Assembly (NCBI GenBank): GCA_014871385.1
Contig: CM026430.1
Location: forward strand, 5,500,630 to 5,564,629
Source of the DNA: Ceratodon purpureus
Taxonomy: Eukaryota; Streptophyta; Bryopsida; Pseudoditrichales; Ditrichaceae
Direction of reading: 5' to 3'
Length of the DNA stretch: 64,000 nucleotides
Every line of letters begins with the position of its first letter. The first letter of the stretch is position 1. Positions 32,878 to 46,933 of this stretch are shown in pieces. The notes beneath the pieces are model-generated. The model did no database searches, was not told where the DNA came from, and worked only from the letters and a program-made list of their open reading frames with translations. The translations under genes and the position numbers were made by a program.

Positions 32878-35800
32878 ATGGTCAATGGTGCAGCAAAGGT
32901 GCGCTCCTTCGTTCAATCAAAGGAGGAAGCGCCAATGAAGGCGAAGGAGGCGAAACACAATACCTCTCCTGCTCGCCCTCCCCTCTCCGCCTTCTCTGCG
33001 TCAGCACGAAACAATCTGATTCCTGGGAACACCTCACCCACTCACCCATCTTCAAACTCCCAGGCAAAGTTCGATAGACGTAGCTCGCAGGTTAAGATTA
33101 GGGGAGGTCTTCCAGGGCAATTTTCATATCCGCATTTAGAGAATGCTGACTCCAAATTTGGATCCTCCTCAAGTAATTCGAGTAGCCCTGAAAGGTTTAG
33201 CACCCCTTCCGGAACCCCAGTGAAGGGAAAGCCAAAGAGAAGTAGTAGCAGGCAACTGTCTTTGGGTTCAGCCGATCTCGATAATGTGCAGGGACAGAAC
33301 TCAACAGGTATGGCCATTATTTCGAACATCGTCTCTCCGTTCTGTTTCTGAAATTTGTCGTCAGAGCTGCAGTAATTTTCACGAGAAGGGCATATACTCT
33401 TATTGTGTCAATAGTGTTATATCGCCAACATTTCTCGTCATACGGATTGCATCAAAAGTGACAGATTTTCAATCTCAAGAGTTGGTATTGGCCAAACATC
33501 TTCGCTTAAGAAGCTTATGCGCACTGACTACACTTTGACACAGCAGGTGTTTATGAAGAACGCGTTTCTCGTACTTCATCAAATCCCAGCAGTGATGAAG
33601 AAGCCGCCACTACCGACTACTCAGATCCCTCTTCGACGTCCGGAAGCGAAGCTGAAAATGGGGGCCTTTCAAGACAGTCTTCTGCAAGACAGGAAGGGCT
33701 CAGAAGGATGTCGCTTGGTCCGAAGATTGAAGCCGCCGTCACCAGGTTTAATACACCTTGCAAGCCTCTTGTACCTCTGGCAGGGCGAATCGGAACGCCT
33801 TGTGCAAGTCCCGGCAGTCTACGTGCTGGAGTGCAAAGAGCACTTGCGCTTCAGCAGCCGGAGCTGAAGGACTATAATCAAGCTCAATCTCAGTTCGACC
33901 TTGAAGAGGATATGTCCTTTTGGGACGATCACAGTGTGCAGGTGGAAACCTAGTTTCTCTAAATGACACTTCGAATATTCGTGATGTTCACAATTTGAGT
34001 TCGTTATTTACTTACTGTTGGGTCGAATTCTCTACGATAAGCGCTATTTTGATTTGAAAGTTTTTCTAATGGTTTTGCTCATGGTCTCGTCTTACAGGTT
34101 GTGATACGGACCAGACCGATAAGTGCTAAGGAGTCTGCAAGGCAGGACTTCAACAGATGCCTGAGGCAAGATGGTCCCCATGCCATTACATGGCTGGGCC
34201 AACCCGAAACACGCTTCACCTTCGATCATGTTGCCGGAGAAAACATTTCTCAGGTCAGGATTTCTATCCAGTTCAACGTTATTTGGCCAAGCATTCTTAA
34301 TTGTTCTCCATCGATGATGGCAAACATGCTGATAGGGTTATCCCTGATTTTTGCAGGAGAAGCTGTTCAAAGTGGTTGGATTGCCCATCGTAGAGAATTG
34401 CATGGCTGGGTACAATAGCTGTATGTTTGCGTATGGCCAGGTGAATACTTATAACCACCAGACTCCTGTTTATCTTTATACTTAAGACAGGAATTCAACC
34501 GAACTTCTCTTCAGGCAGTATATTTAAGCGGCTAATTAGCGCTCCCGATCTAATTCGCTGTCCTCTGGGGGGTATTATGATGAGTCCTGCGCTGAGATGA
34601 GAGCGATCATACCAAGAGCCCACATGTACTCCATGTCTGCTAGAATTCTCTTGTAAGTTTCCGCTTGGTGCATCAGTTTGTAAATTGAAGTGGGTTGATG
34701 TGTGCGTGTATAACAGACTGGAAGTGGGAAAACACACACAATGCTTGGAGACATCACTAGTCTTCGCGATCGACCAAGTGATAGTCGAGGAATGACACCA
34801 CGCATTTTTGAATATCTGTTTTCAAAGATTCAGCAGGTACTGAAATTTGCACATCAGTTTTAGTGGTTTTAAGATCTTGGCCTTTCTTGCACAAAGGATA
34901 ATGAGCTGGGTTTCTATTCCTGTGGTTGAGAAGGTAGAGTGTGCATCAATTTTTTTTTAATGCAATCTGGGAACTGATTGAACCGATTGGTATAAATTCA
35001 GGAAGAACAAGATCGACAACTGGAACAGTTACGATTTGTTTGCAAGTGCTCCTTTCTGGAGATTTACAATGAGCAAATCACAGATCTCTTGGAGCCCTCC
35101 TCTTCAAACCTTCAAGTACGTGTGATTCTTCAGTAACTAACTCTGATACACTAGATTGAGTTTGTTGAAACTCTTTCTCAACGTTTACACACTCTCACAT
35201 CCCATCATCATGATTTTTATGGAAGATTTACTCGTACAATATATTATCTGTTGTAGACGATTACGAGCATGATCTTTGTAGCTTACCCTGTGTACAATAC
35301 CCTTTTTAACATGCAATTTGCCGTAGGAACGTGAAATTCACGCCCCTTGCTGATAATGCGAACATTCTATGCCCTGAATGGTTGACAGATGCGTGAAGAC
35401 TCGAAGAAGGGCATTTACGTGGAGAACCTCACTGAAATAGTCGTCAGTAGCGTCCAGGATGTGGTCTTGCTGCTTCTGAAGGGAGCTGCTAGCAGGAAGG
35501 TCGCTTCTACTAACATGAACCGAGAAAGTAGTCGCTCGCACAGTGTGTTCACATGCAGCATAGAGAGCAAGGTATGCTGAGCATAAGTTTTCTTAATCTC
35601 ACATCATTGTATCCATCAAATGCACACTGGAGAAAGCTTTCAGGTTCTACTTCGCTGATGTCTTTTCCTGGAGCTTCATTGACTGATATGGCCACCATGT
35701 GTATTCAGTGGGAGACCAATGCTTTAAGCAATATGCGCTTCGGACGATTAAATCTGGTGGATCTTGCAGGATCAGAAAGGTATGACGTGATCATACTTGA

Positions 35801-38800
35801 TGGCATCTTCGTTTCCTAAAGCTCTTCATGTATGTACTTGAAAGTAATTGTATAAGTGATGTGGTGACTTTCTTGTAACACTCGTGGGATGGAATTGCAG
35901 ACAGAAATCCTCGAGAGCGGAAGGGGATCGTCTCAAGGAAGCTGCCAGCATCAACAAGTCACTTTCCACTCTTGGGTCAGTTTATTACATCCGATAAAAG
36001 TTTCCGTTCCTCTTTCACTATCAGATAGTTACAGATGCACAAATGTACCGAATGTGGTGTTTACTAATAAGGTCTAGTGGTGGCACTGAACAGGTTGGTG
36101 ATTATGGCGTTGGTAGACATCGCAAATGGAAAGCCTCGTCATGTGCCATATCGAGACTCGAAGCTCACCTTCCTTCTGCAGGTGGTTACACGTTCCAGAG
36201 TTGTTGCCACAAGTCTTGGTTAGCTTCACTTGAGCGTTGGAATCGGTTTTGCTCTACAGATGTATTTCGCTCCCTTAATCTCTGAAGGCTTCGATTCTGA
36301 TTTGCTTGCAGGACTCTCTCGGAGGCAACTCAAAAACTGCCATTATCGCAACAATTAGTCCTTCAAGCTGGTACATTATCAACCGCTCCACTTTACAGTT
36401 CATTCCTGATACAATAGCTTGATTAAATAGTGAAGTACTCAAGATTTAAAATGCCGGGTGTCACAATTTCTCACTGGTTTTCCACAATTTTTTTCTGGCA
36501 GCTGTTCGATGGAGACTCTAAGCACACTCAAATTTGCACAACGCGCCAAATTCATCCAGAACAATGTGAGTTTACAATTTCCAGGCTTTTTAAAGTGCGT
36601 TCTAATCCTGTCGTTTGAAGAGTTCGATAAGGATTTGGGAATAACATTTCGTTATTGTGTGTGCAGGCTGTTGTCAATGAAGATGCATCTGGTGACGTAC
36701 TAGCATTGCAACGTGAGATTCAGCAATTGAAGGCAAGTTCAAACCATTCCTATTACCGTACATTTTTTGCGATTAGGATAACTAATCTCATTTAATTCTC
36801 TCATCACAGTATGGATGTTGGGATGATATTGTGGAACAGGAAGAAGTGAGCAGATTGCGATGCCAGAGTATTTCAAGCATTCGGCGGGAATGCCGACGAG
36901 ATAGCAATGAGTTTTTCCGGTTGTCAATGACTGGTAGGGACCTATTTGATGCGGCAGAGAAGGAACGCACAAATGAAGATGTGGAGCTGAAATCAGCGGA
37001 GTTGCTTGAGAAGGTATGAGAAGATTTCCAGATGTAATTGAACATGTGATTTCAAATTTTGTCACCATATCACTTAATTGTCAAATCATGTATTCTTTCC
37101 GCTGAACAAATTGATCCCAACACTAAAGTGTCAAAGTATTTTCCTCTAATCGCTCTGTCATGTAGATCAAGGCTCTAGAACTGGTTCTGGCTGGAGCTTT
37201 AAGGCGTGAGCAGGAGGCGGATAACGCGACAAAACATCTTTCTGCTGAATTTGAGAAAGCCAACAAACTGGTATTTTACATCTGTGAATTTGGATTCTCT
37301 TTAGATTCTCACTAGGAATGCGTTCTGTCTCGCGTTATGGTCCTTAGAGTCGAACATGTGACCTGACAATGTCTGTCATTCTTGCAGATTGAGGATCGAG
37401 AAATTGAAGTGAAAAATTGCAAGAATCTTTTGAATCTTCATACTGATGAATCACTACGGCCCCACTCATCTGAAGATAATCTATCTTCCGCGGATTCCGA
37501 GCACCATGTGATTTTCGCTGAGAAACTGGAAATTGCTGGAAGTCTTGAGTACAATTCTACAGTCAGAAAATTAGAAATGGAGAACCTTCGACTTGCCGAG
37601 CAATTGCGGAGGTATTATATTCCTGGAAATAATTTTGGCTTTGCTCTGAAAACATTTGCTTAGTACTTCAAATTTTATCCAACTTGCAAGGCTGTTGCGG
37701 ATGCTTGGCTCTACTATAATCTGAGTTTTCTTCTCGCAGTTATCAAATGTTCATTGATGCTGGGGAGAAAGAAATTATGGCGGCAGAAATGCAAGGGCTA
37801 CGAGACCAGGTATGATTTAAAGAACAAACGACAAGCTAAGACAGAAGGAACTTGACGCTCACTCTTTGACATCCTCAGGGGCAGCTTGTAATATGGTTTG
37901 AAAATTGCATGTGAAAGATGAAGGTTTCGTTGATGATCTAAAATATCAGTTATCACTAGGTTCTTCGCAACATGGTTTACTTCGAATCTTTACAAAGCTG
38001 TTTTGACCTATGATGTCGAATTGTGTGTAGGTCCTGGAGCTTCTTGATGGGAAAATTGCTGTAGAACAAGGCTCACTGTCGACGACAATTGTCCAGGTTT
38101 TTATTAAATCCCTGAAGTAAATAAACTCTACGTGAATCTTGTGATATAGTGATAGTCTTTAACACTTGTTACTGTAAAATCCAGGATGAAAGTCACCTTA
38201 AGGAGCTGGAAACATGCCGCAACGATTTGACCAAGTGTTTAGAGGCCAGTTCACAGTTGCAGAGGTAAGCCACAGCATGTTCTGCACGAGCTTAGGTCAT
38301 TTAATGTCCAGTGTCCACTGTATCTCAGGCTCAGAGAAACGCTACTAGAGCTGGCTGATTATGTAGCAAATGCTAACAGTTGTTTCAGCACTTAAGTCGA
38401 TGCAGAGTTTTATAAGTTTCTGAATTACATAAGCGTCTGCAATATATTTACGACGGCACTCTTCGTGTTGTGCAGGCAAGTGGACGAGTTACATTCGCTA
38501 GTGAACCAGTTGACTGCCCAATGTGCGGACAAAGAGAAAGAATTGGACCTAATGAAGGTATTTCTCCTACTCTATATTGATTGATGTATTTGAATTGCAC
38601 CTGTTTGCTTCTGAATCTATATAAATTGTCATTAAGTCTGAGCTTCTTTGAAATGTCTAAGGATGCTTGACAATGTCCTACACTATGGACCAAATAGTAC
38701 AGAGTACAGTAAGCATTGTATAGAGCGAATAAGCATTGGCTTGCGACTGTGAAGGAATCGACGGCGAAGTATGCGAACATGGCAAAATTGAAGGAAGAAG

Positions 38801-41800
38801 AGCTTCATACCCTGCAGACTGGGTGGGAGACTGCCACCGCGAAGTTGTTCCGAAACCTTGTAGAAGGCGAACGCGCTCTCATTGAGGTGGGACAAGAGAT
38901 GGACGAAATTTTGGGCGAGGACTGGCAGCCGAAATTGATTCAGGATAATGCTGTTCGCTGGTCCATGGAGTCTGTTAAGTCACTGAAGGAAGTGGATGTT
39001 GAACATGATTACTTCAAGGGCAGGGACTCATGTAATTCGGATGATATGTTCGGTGAGAAGAGAATGTCGAGGAGGAAGAGAAGTTCTGGTGTAGCTCTAA
39101 GAGCTTCAATCATGAGTGAGGAGAAACTGAAGTTAGAGGCTACTGTCGCCCGCCTTGAACAAGAGCTGGAGGAGCACAAACAACAAGCTCTGAAGGTGAA
39201 CCAAATTCAGGACGAGTTGGACAGAGTTGAAAGGGAAAAGAGTGCACTGAAGGAGGAGGTGGAAGAGTTGGTTAAGAACTCCATGAATACTCCAGATATC
39301 CTTGAAGTGAATGCAGACCTCAAGGTTGAGGTGCAACAACTCCGTGTTCAGTTGCATGAACAGAATGAGGCAGCAGAATCCTTGCGAGCTCAAATATCTG
39401 CTTTGGATAGAAGTCTAGCAGATTTAGAAAAGGTGAAATTAGATCAAGCGGAGGTCCTGGCAATGAAATCTCAGGAAGCATCTGGAATCCAAGAAGAAAA
39501 CCTTAAGCTCTTGCATAAACTCGACACTCTTTCTCAGGAATTGAAAGATGTGATGGTAAACGCTGAGAAAACGCAGGCAGCTCTTACGGACATGGCACAG
39601 ATCAACGACGAGCTGACCGAGAAGAATGCCCTTCTGAAGCTTCAAGGTGACAAGGACTCAGCCCAGCAAACCTGTCTCAACTCTAAGATCTCAGACCATG
39701 AGGTTACTCTAAAAGCGCAGCAGGAGGAGATATCAGAATTGGAAACAGAGATAGAACGACTGGAACTTTCACTTCACCAGGCGGAATGCCGGCAGCAGGA
39801 GCTTGAAACTACAATTAAGGCAGACAAAGAATCTATCGTTGTCTTAGAGGAAGCGAAGAAGAAACTTGACAGTGAAGTGACACTGATAAGTCAGAAGTTG
39901 GCACATACTGATACGGTGCAGGAGGAGCTCCGCGCAACAGTTAGTTCTCTCCACGTTGAACTTGAGAAGAAGATCAGAAGGATAGAAGAGTTGGACCTGC
40001 AAGCAATTTCGAAGACCGATGCTTATGTCGAAGAGCTCAGTTTAAGCGCTGCCAGTCTAAAATCTTGCGAGGTTCGCATAGGCGAGCTTGAGGCATCCGT
40101 TGCAGAAAAAAGCGAAAATCTGCTTAAGTTGGAAGAGGCATTACTAAGCGCCACAGGAACTTGTGATGTCGTGAAAATTGAGAGGGATGAAGCACGAGCT
40201 CATTGTGATGATTTGCAAGCCGAAATGACCTTGAGTAGCAGAAAAATCCTAGACCTACTAGAGAACGTAGATCTAAAATCTCTGGAGCTTCAAATTCTTT
40301 CTGATCTGATGCAAGTCATCACAACAGAAATGAACACCCATATTGTACACTTTCAGAGCACTTCTCAGACGTTGTCACAGGAACTGGAACATGAGCGTGG
40401 TGCTCTTGGAGCCTTACAACATCAGCTCCTCTCTCTTACCACCACTCTTGAGCAGAACCAACTTGACTTGGTGGATGCCAAAAGAAGGGAAAACAATCTT
40501 CTAACAGAGATTCTACGCTTGAAAGAAGAGCTTTTGAAAAGCGAGTGTAATGTGGACGTCACACGCCAAACCGAATCATGCCTTGAAGAAGAGCTGTTTG
40601 CTTTGTCTGAGATCGTGAAGAGCGTAAACATTGAGAAAGACGGTCTCAAGGAGGAGCTGGCTGCCTTACAAGCACTGCGGCTGGAGCAGCAGAGTACAAT
40701 AGACTTCAATCAAATGGTGAGCTCTCATTGTGCTATCTTTTTATCTCCAGTTTGTGAGAATTTGCACATGAGTGATCGTTTCCAGTCTATTCATTTGTGA
40801 AGTCTGTAACGTCTTCAGAGTCGAAGAAGAGCTCTTGAATTGGGTATTCTATCGCTCGTTTTAAGTAGATTAATATCTTATTCTCTCTGCTTGTCTTGTT
40901 CATGTTTTTCTTTGGTCTTTGGTCTTGCATTGTATCATACTGCAATGGTTGTATCGGTTCGAGGTATAAGTATGCAGAAGGCTTACTCACGTGGTTCGTG
41001 ACAGAAAATTGAAACTGATTCTCAAACGATCACCCTTTTGAACGAGACCGTGGAAGACCTACAAACTCAACTTCAGCGGAAAGAGGATCTTTTAGAAGGG
41101 CTTGAATTCGATTTAAGCATGCTCCAAGAGCATGCCGCTGAAGATACTGATTTCAAACAAGAGCTTCTCAAAGCAAACGCAAGAATCCTTGAGCTTCAGG
41201 TATAGTCAGTCAAGCTACTCCGTTGTGTATTTCAAGATATCATTTCTTTGATTAGCATCAGCGTAGAATTTCGGAATCTTATGTGATTTATGCATGAACA
41301 GGAGGCGGTTCAGACCAGGTCTGAGGAGCTGAAGGTACTAGGCTCAGCTAAGAAGGATGTGGACGAGCAGCTTGCACTCAAGACTGCAGCATTGACGCTT
41401 GTGGAGGAACGATTGCTGAAATCAGAAACAGAAGTTACTCTTGCCAGCACAGAGAGCCAGAGATGGAATTCTAAGCTTTCGCGAATGCAATCCAGTACGA
41501 GTTTATTGGAAGCCGAACTTGCTGAGAAAAATGAGGTCCTGAGCTCTCAGGAACAAGAGCTGATTGTTGCAAGGGATGTTTCAGCTCGCTTGACCATGGA
41601 ATGCAGTCACAAGAATGACGCACTTCTGTCACTACAGGGTGAAATGCGAAATGTCGCGGCTGAAAGGGATGCCTTGAAATCGCAGTGTTCGATTTTGGTA
41701 GAAAAAGTGGACAGTTTACAAGAAAATATCACTGCATCAGTTGCTGAAGTGGAGGTTTTGCATGGAGAGCTTTTGGTATCGAAGATGACGGAGTGTTGCT

Positions 41801-44800
41801 TGCAAGAACTGAAATCAGATTTGGAGACCAAAGCTTCGTACTTAGAGGCACAGAAAGCTGCCCATGACGCGGAGCTTGCCCATACTAACGAAAATATGAA
41901 GGACTTGTCCTTCAAACTTTTGAGAACAAGCGATACAGTTGACCGATTGAACCAGGAATTGGCCAGTTTGGTATCGGACATTGCCGAGCTAGAAACGGAG
42001 AGGGCCTCATTGAATTCTCAGCTTGCTCAGAGAAGTGAGTCTGAGAGCTCGCTGCAAGACCGAATTTTAGCCGTATCAGAGAGTACTAGCCAGTCCCTAG
42101 CAGAACAAGACAAGATGAAACGCCAAATCGATGACTTCCAGTTCCTGAACTGCAGGTTGGAGAGGGACTTGGCTCTGAAGATTGACGCAGTGATTTCACT
42201 AGAAATCGAAGTAATGGCTGCAAGGACCCAGATAGCGCAATCCATGGAGCAAAATGCTGAACTGCAAGCTAGTACTTCGGCTTTCGAGGAGAAGTACTCT
42301 GTTTTGGAGAGGGAGGTTGTTCTCAAAAATGATTCTGTCAGCTCAATGGCTGCTGAGTTGTCAGCGGCGCAAGCTGTGACCAACTCCATGGCTCGAGATT
42401 TGGATGGTATGAAAGAGAGGATTGCCACCATCATCTCAGAGAAAGACAACTTGGAGAAAATTATTTTGCAGAAAGACGAAGCACTAGCCTCCATGGACGT
42501 CGAATTGGCGTCAGTGAAAGAGTCAGTGGTTTATCTGGAGTCACTCAAATCAAAGCTTTCCGAGTTAGAACTTCAGAAGGTCAAGGATGGAGAGGAGCTC
42601 CAAACTGCCAGAAGGACTGAAATAGTGTTGCAGGATGAGATCCAGGCTTTGACGAATAAGCTTGCAAGCAGCCAAGAATCGTATGATGCTTTGAAGGTAG
42701 AACTTGCGGAAAACATTACAGCTTTGAGCTCGTTACAGGACGAGCTCAGCATGGCATCAGGGTCCTCCAGTGAAAATCACGATGAAATGAAGCTTATGAA
42801 AGCAGGGATCGGAGCGTTGCTGAAAGAACGAGATTCTCTGACGGCCGAAGTTGGCCACAAATCAGCAACGATCAGTTCTTTGGAGGCTGAATTGGTTGAG
42901 GCACAAGAATCTGCAGAATCGCCAAGAGATTGTATCTCTGCTTTGGAGGCAAAGGTCGTAGCATTACAAGCAGAGAGGGACAGTCTTGATACTCAGATCA
43001 CAGATCTAGAGCTTGTTGTAATCTCGAATCTCAGGGTTGAGTTGACTGAAGCTCAAGAGACTCTGAAGTTCATCGACAAAGAAATGTCCGAAGCCAGAAG
43101 GGTTGCAGATTGTGTTTCTGACGAAAACTCTGCTCTTCAAGCTCAGATTGTGGGTCTTGAGGCGGTGAAAGGTACCTTGGAGGTAGAGGTTTCGTGCAAA
43201 ACCGCCCTGATCTTGTCACTGGAGGCAGAATTAGCAGCTGCAGGATCAACTTCTATGGGTTTGAGGGAAGAACTCAACTCCTTTGAAGCTCAAGTTCTGG
43301 AGCTACAGACCTTGAACGCTGCTTTAGAAACAGAAGTTGCCAAGAAGAGGACATCCATTAGCCTGCGGGAGAGTGAATTATTGTCCACCAATTTGATCAC
43401 AAGCTCCAAGGTGCGGGAGAATGAGCTTAGGACGCAGATTAACACTTGGCAGCAGAAATGCTCTGCTATGGAAGTTCAATTAGATAAGGCCAGTGAAGAA
43501 ATGGACATAATGAAAGGACAAATTGGTCAGCAAGAATTGCAGTTGAGCTCGTTGGAGGAACTTTTAGCTCGAGAAGCTGAAGCACTTCAGCACATGGTTA
43601 ACAGCGCCGTCCATGCCACACAAGAATGTGATACTTTGAGATCAGAAGTAGAATGCTTGAAGGATATAATTTGTACAAAAAATACTGAATTAAAGGAACA
43701 AGAGAATGCCATAATGAGACTTGAGAATCGCATGTCTTCGTTATGCAACGAGTCCGATGAAGTCAAGGCGTTGAAGGATGAGAGGGATCAGGCGCTTGTA
43801 GAAGTTCAGACCTTGCATGGTGAGCTCAGGGCAGCCCAAGCACTTGTGGCCACCCACAAATCCTCTGTTCTAGAGGCTCAAAAGGTAAGCTGTCAAGGAT
43901 TTACCAATCAATTACAGGAAAGTAGTGCCTACACTAGGTTTAATAATTCCTGTTGTTTAAAATTTGGTATTTCGTGCATTTTGATGATCAACTGGATACT
44001 TCTTCAATGTCAGACGCTGGATATAAACTCTAATAATATACTGTGATGCAGTTTGCGGAAGTTAATATTCTACGCGCTAGTGGGAAAGAAGAAGAAGCGA
44101 GGACACTGAAGGCAACGGTTTCAACTCTGAAGAGTCAGAACAATGAGTTGGAGAAACAGGTATACCTTAAGATTAACTATGACAGTTCACAGCTAAGCTT
44201 CACGTGTGCACATCCTACCTTTTGCATGAATTTGTTTTGATAACTGACGGGATAAATGAATTTCAGCTGGAGGTCTCGAAGCATGAAGCTGAGAAACTAC
44301 GGCAGTCATGTGACGAATTCGAAATGGAGCTCCAGGGAATGAAGAATCGCATGACTATGTTACAAGCTGTACATAGCACCGGGTCACGGAACTTCAAGGG
44401 ATTCCAAGCTGCACAAGCTGCAAGTCTCGATCTACAAAAGTAAGCACCACATTATTAATGCATTTCTCTAAGTTGAGCTCATTACATATTCGCTCACATC
44501 AAATATTTCTAGATCAATTGAAGTTATTTTATTGTACATGCGAAGAAATTGTAGATCATTGACACTCAATTCATGTTTTTATATTTTTGACAGGAGGCTT
44601 GAAGATAAAGAGTCCGAGGTTTCTCAGATGTATAAACGAATGACCGTGCTTCACAGTCAGAATGAAGCTCAAGCAAGTCGGTTAGAAGAGATGGAAACTG
44701 AACTTGCACACGTGCACCAGGAGCTCGACGAGCTGCAGTCTCAATGTGAAGGCAAAGATGCACAGGTTCGTGACATTTTAGGCTAGAATTCTATCCCTTT

Positions 44801-46108
44801 TCTCCAGAACATTCTGAAGCTAGTAGAGCTATACTTTAGTGGATTTTAATTGATTTATGTATTTTCCCCTGAATCTAGCAATTAGCATTACGTAAGTGGT
44901 GCTTACAGGCGACAAAGCTCGCAATTTTCCATTGCATTTTAACTCATGGGAAGCCATTATCTTTTTGGATCCTCATGTGATCATTTGTCATGTATTACAG
45001 TTGACCGCATTGAACGGACAGCTCAAAGAAGCTGAGATTCTTACTCAAGATGTGATGCGAGACCTTCACAATGTCAAATTGGATATCAGCAACTACGCGG
45101 TAAGTAAATCTTCTCGACACACACCTGCTTCAATTCGTGAAGCTCATTGTATTGAGATTTTAAGTTCTAGCAATCCTTTTGATACTCCTCAAGCTAGTTT
45201 ATCATTTTATCACACCAACTTGTCTCAAGGGCTTCACTCATTTTAAATTGAACTCGTCATAATGAAGAACACATTTAGACAGGTATCTATCTGAATGAAG
45301 CGAATCATATTTAGTGATGCCATTGACAAATGCTTCTGCTGAAGCTCACAACGTTGGAAATTGTGATGCAGTCTCTTGTAAGCCAACAGCAGCTAGAACT
45401 GATTGCTGAAAGAGCTCGACACACGGATGAGGCACGAGAAAAGGATGAAGAGCTCTCCAATTTACAAACGCAGCTAAATCAAGAACGACAGAAGTGAGTT
45501 TTGTTAGCAAATTTCCTATCATGCTTCGCTTACTTTCTCCCTCCACTCAATCGCAATACTCTGTGCTCTCGTTCCCGATACCCCATCTTTCAGAAAGTTT
45601 TCAAAGTCACAAACTTCCCAGTAGTCATTGGAAAAAATCTGCCACGTCCGGGTCTCTGATATACATGCCTTGTTTGTGTTGAATTGCAGTTGGATGGTGG
45701 AAATGAATCACAAGCAGGCAGAGATTGTTGTTGCCCGTGTTTTATCAGAGAAGATGAGGTTAAAGAACAAGACCCTCGCTGCCGAATACAAAAGACTAAA
45801 GGTACACTTCTCTTTCACTGCCTCTCTTGCAAGGGAGTATGCTATCAGTGATTCTTTCGTCACTTGATCTGCTTGTTTGTTTCAGAAAAAATAAGAACTC
45901 TGAGTGTCTCCTTGTGCAGGCTGACTACGGTGGAAAGAAGAAGAAGCTCAAGTTCCTGGAGCAACAGCTCACCCAGATTACGACGGAGACTCGTAGATTC
46001 TCCATGGGTACCGAGAGTGAGGCAGACTTCGACGAAGTGCAACAATTCCAGGCCCTCCTTGCTCAGGCCAACGATCATGAACGTGCACAGAGAAAGACGC
46101 AATCTTAA
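32878..46108 (+). CDS. POK: Phragmoplast-orienting kinesin (kinesin-12, POK type)
   Basis: Thirty exons give an unbroken 2823-aa model, near POK2 in length. Boundaries: 32878-33307, 33547-33941, 34098-34253, 34357-34440, 34717-34836, 35002-35115, 35389-35571, 35709-35779, 35901-35975, 36094-36181, 36312-36370, 36502-36565, 36667-36732, 36810-37013, 37166-37270, 37388-37611, 37740-37809, 38031-38096, 38185-38264, 38476-38557, about 38734-40716, 41005-41199, 41302-43884, 44052-44159, 44267-44439, 44594-44765, 45001-45099, 45372-45493, 45690-45801, 45920-46108. The N-terminus is serine-rich and disordered. The motor begins VVIRTRPIS, with the P-loop [11 protein letters not shown], switch [11 protein letters not shown], switch [11 protein letters not shown] and DSLGGNSKT. 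Two giant exons (661 and 861 codons) are coiled coil with repeats such as [14 protein letters not shown]. In land plants POK kinesins keep the cortical division site and guide the phragmoplast. The intron after 36732 uses a GC donor. The acceptor of exon 21 is uncertain. Confidence 0.95.
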
Positions 46109-46933
46109 GAATCTCTTCAAACGTCACAGTATTCACCGAATTTTTTCTTCTGTATGATCCTGAGGGAGCGAACAAGGTCTGACCACATCGTCTCCGATCG
46201 ACAACATAATTCTTAAGGTAATACATGCAATATGCAACCTATTCTTGTCTGTATCAGTTTGATACTCCCATACAACTAGAGATTTTGCCGTTTGTTGCGA
46301 GCTGTTTTCACTTCTAATCTCCTTGTTCACAACGTTTGCAGGCATTCGTACAGGCAGCAGAAGATGGAAGAAGTTATCATACACATTTGTACATTACTTT
46401 GTTCTGGTTATTTATCCCGATCTGTGAGTATCTGGCTCACGAAACATTTTCTTAGAAGACTGTAAAATTATTTGTACTCCAGCGAGAGCCTGATTAGCTT
46501 CTTTCTTGTCACTCTTGTAATCTTGATGACTGAACAAGTTACCGGTATGCACTGAACTGTATTTTAATTGAAGCCTGACGCCGATTTAAATTTGTGTCAT
46601 GATGTGATCTAGTGGAACGTTTTCTCTTCCAAATTCCAGTTTAGAACCTCAGAATTCTAAGATTTTCGCTGATGTTATTGATACGCTATTGGTTATGAGT
46701 TACTGATACTCGTCCAATGAAGGGTTTCATGAGGGTACAGTGACGATATGTGATGTGGTACACAAGATATGAGTACAACAATTACTAACTTCTTCACGAT
46801 CTTCTCGTCGAGAAATTCCCTACCCAACGAAATGTATATATTCTTGATGTTCGCTGAAATGGACAACCTCCTCTTGTTTCCCTTTTCTGGTTTGACAGTA
46901 TTTGTGCAGCTAGAGGTGAATGAAGATTTGGTT

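Noticed and set aside
41607..42494. Minus-strand ORFs opposite the kinesin coiled coil
   Set aside because: Antisense by-products of long Glu/Leu/Ser-rich exons, with no independent support.
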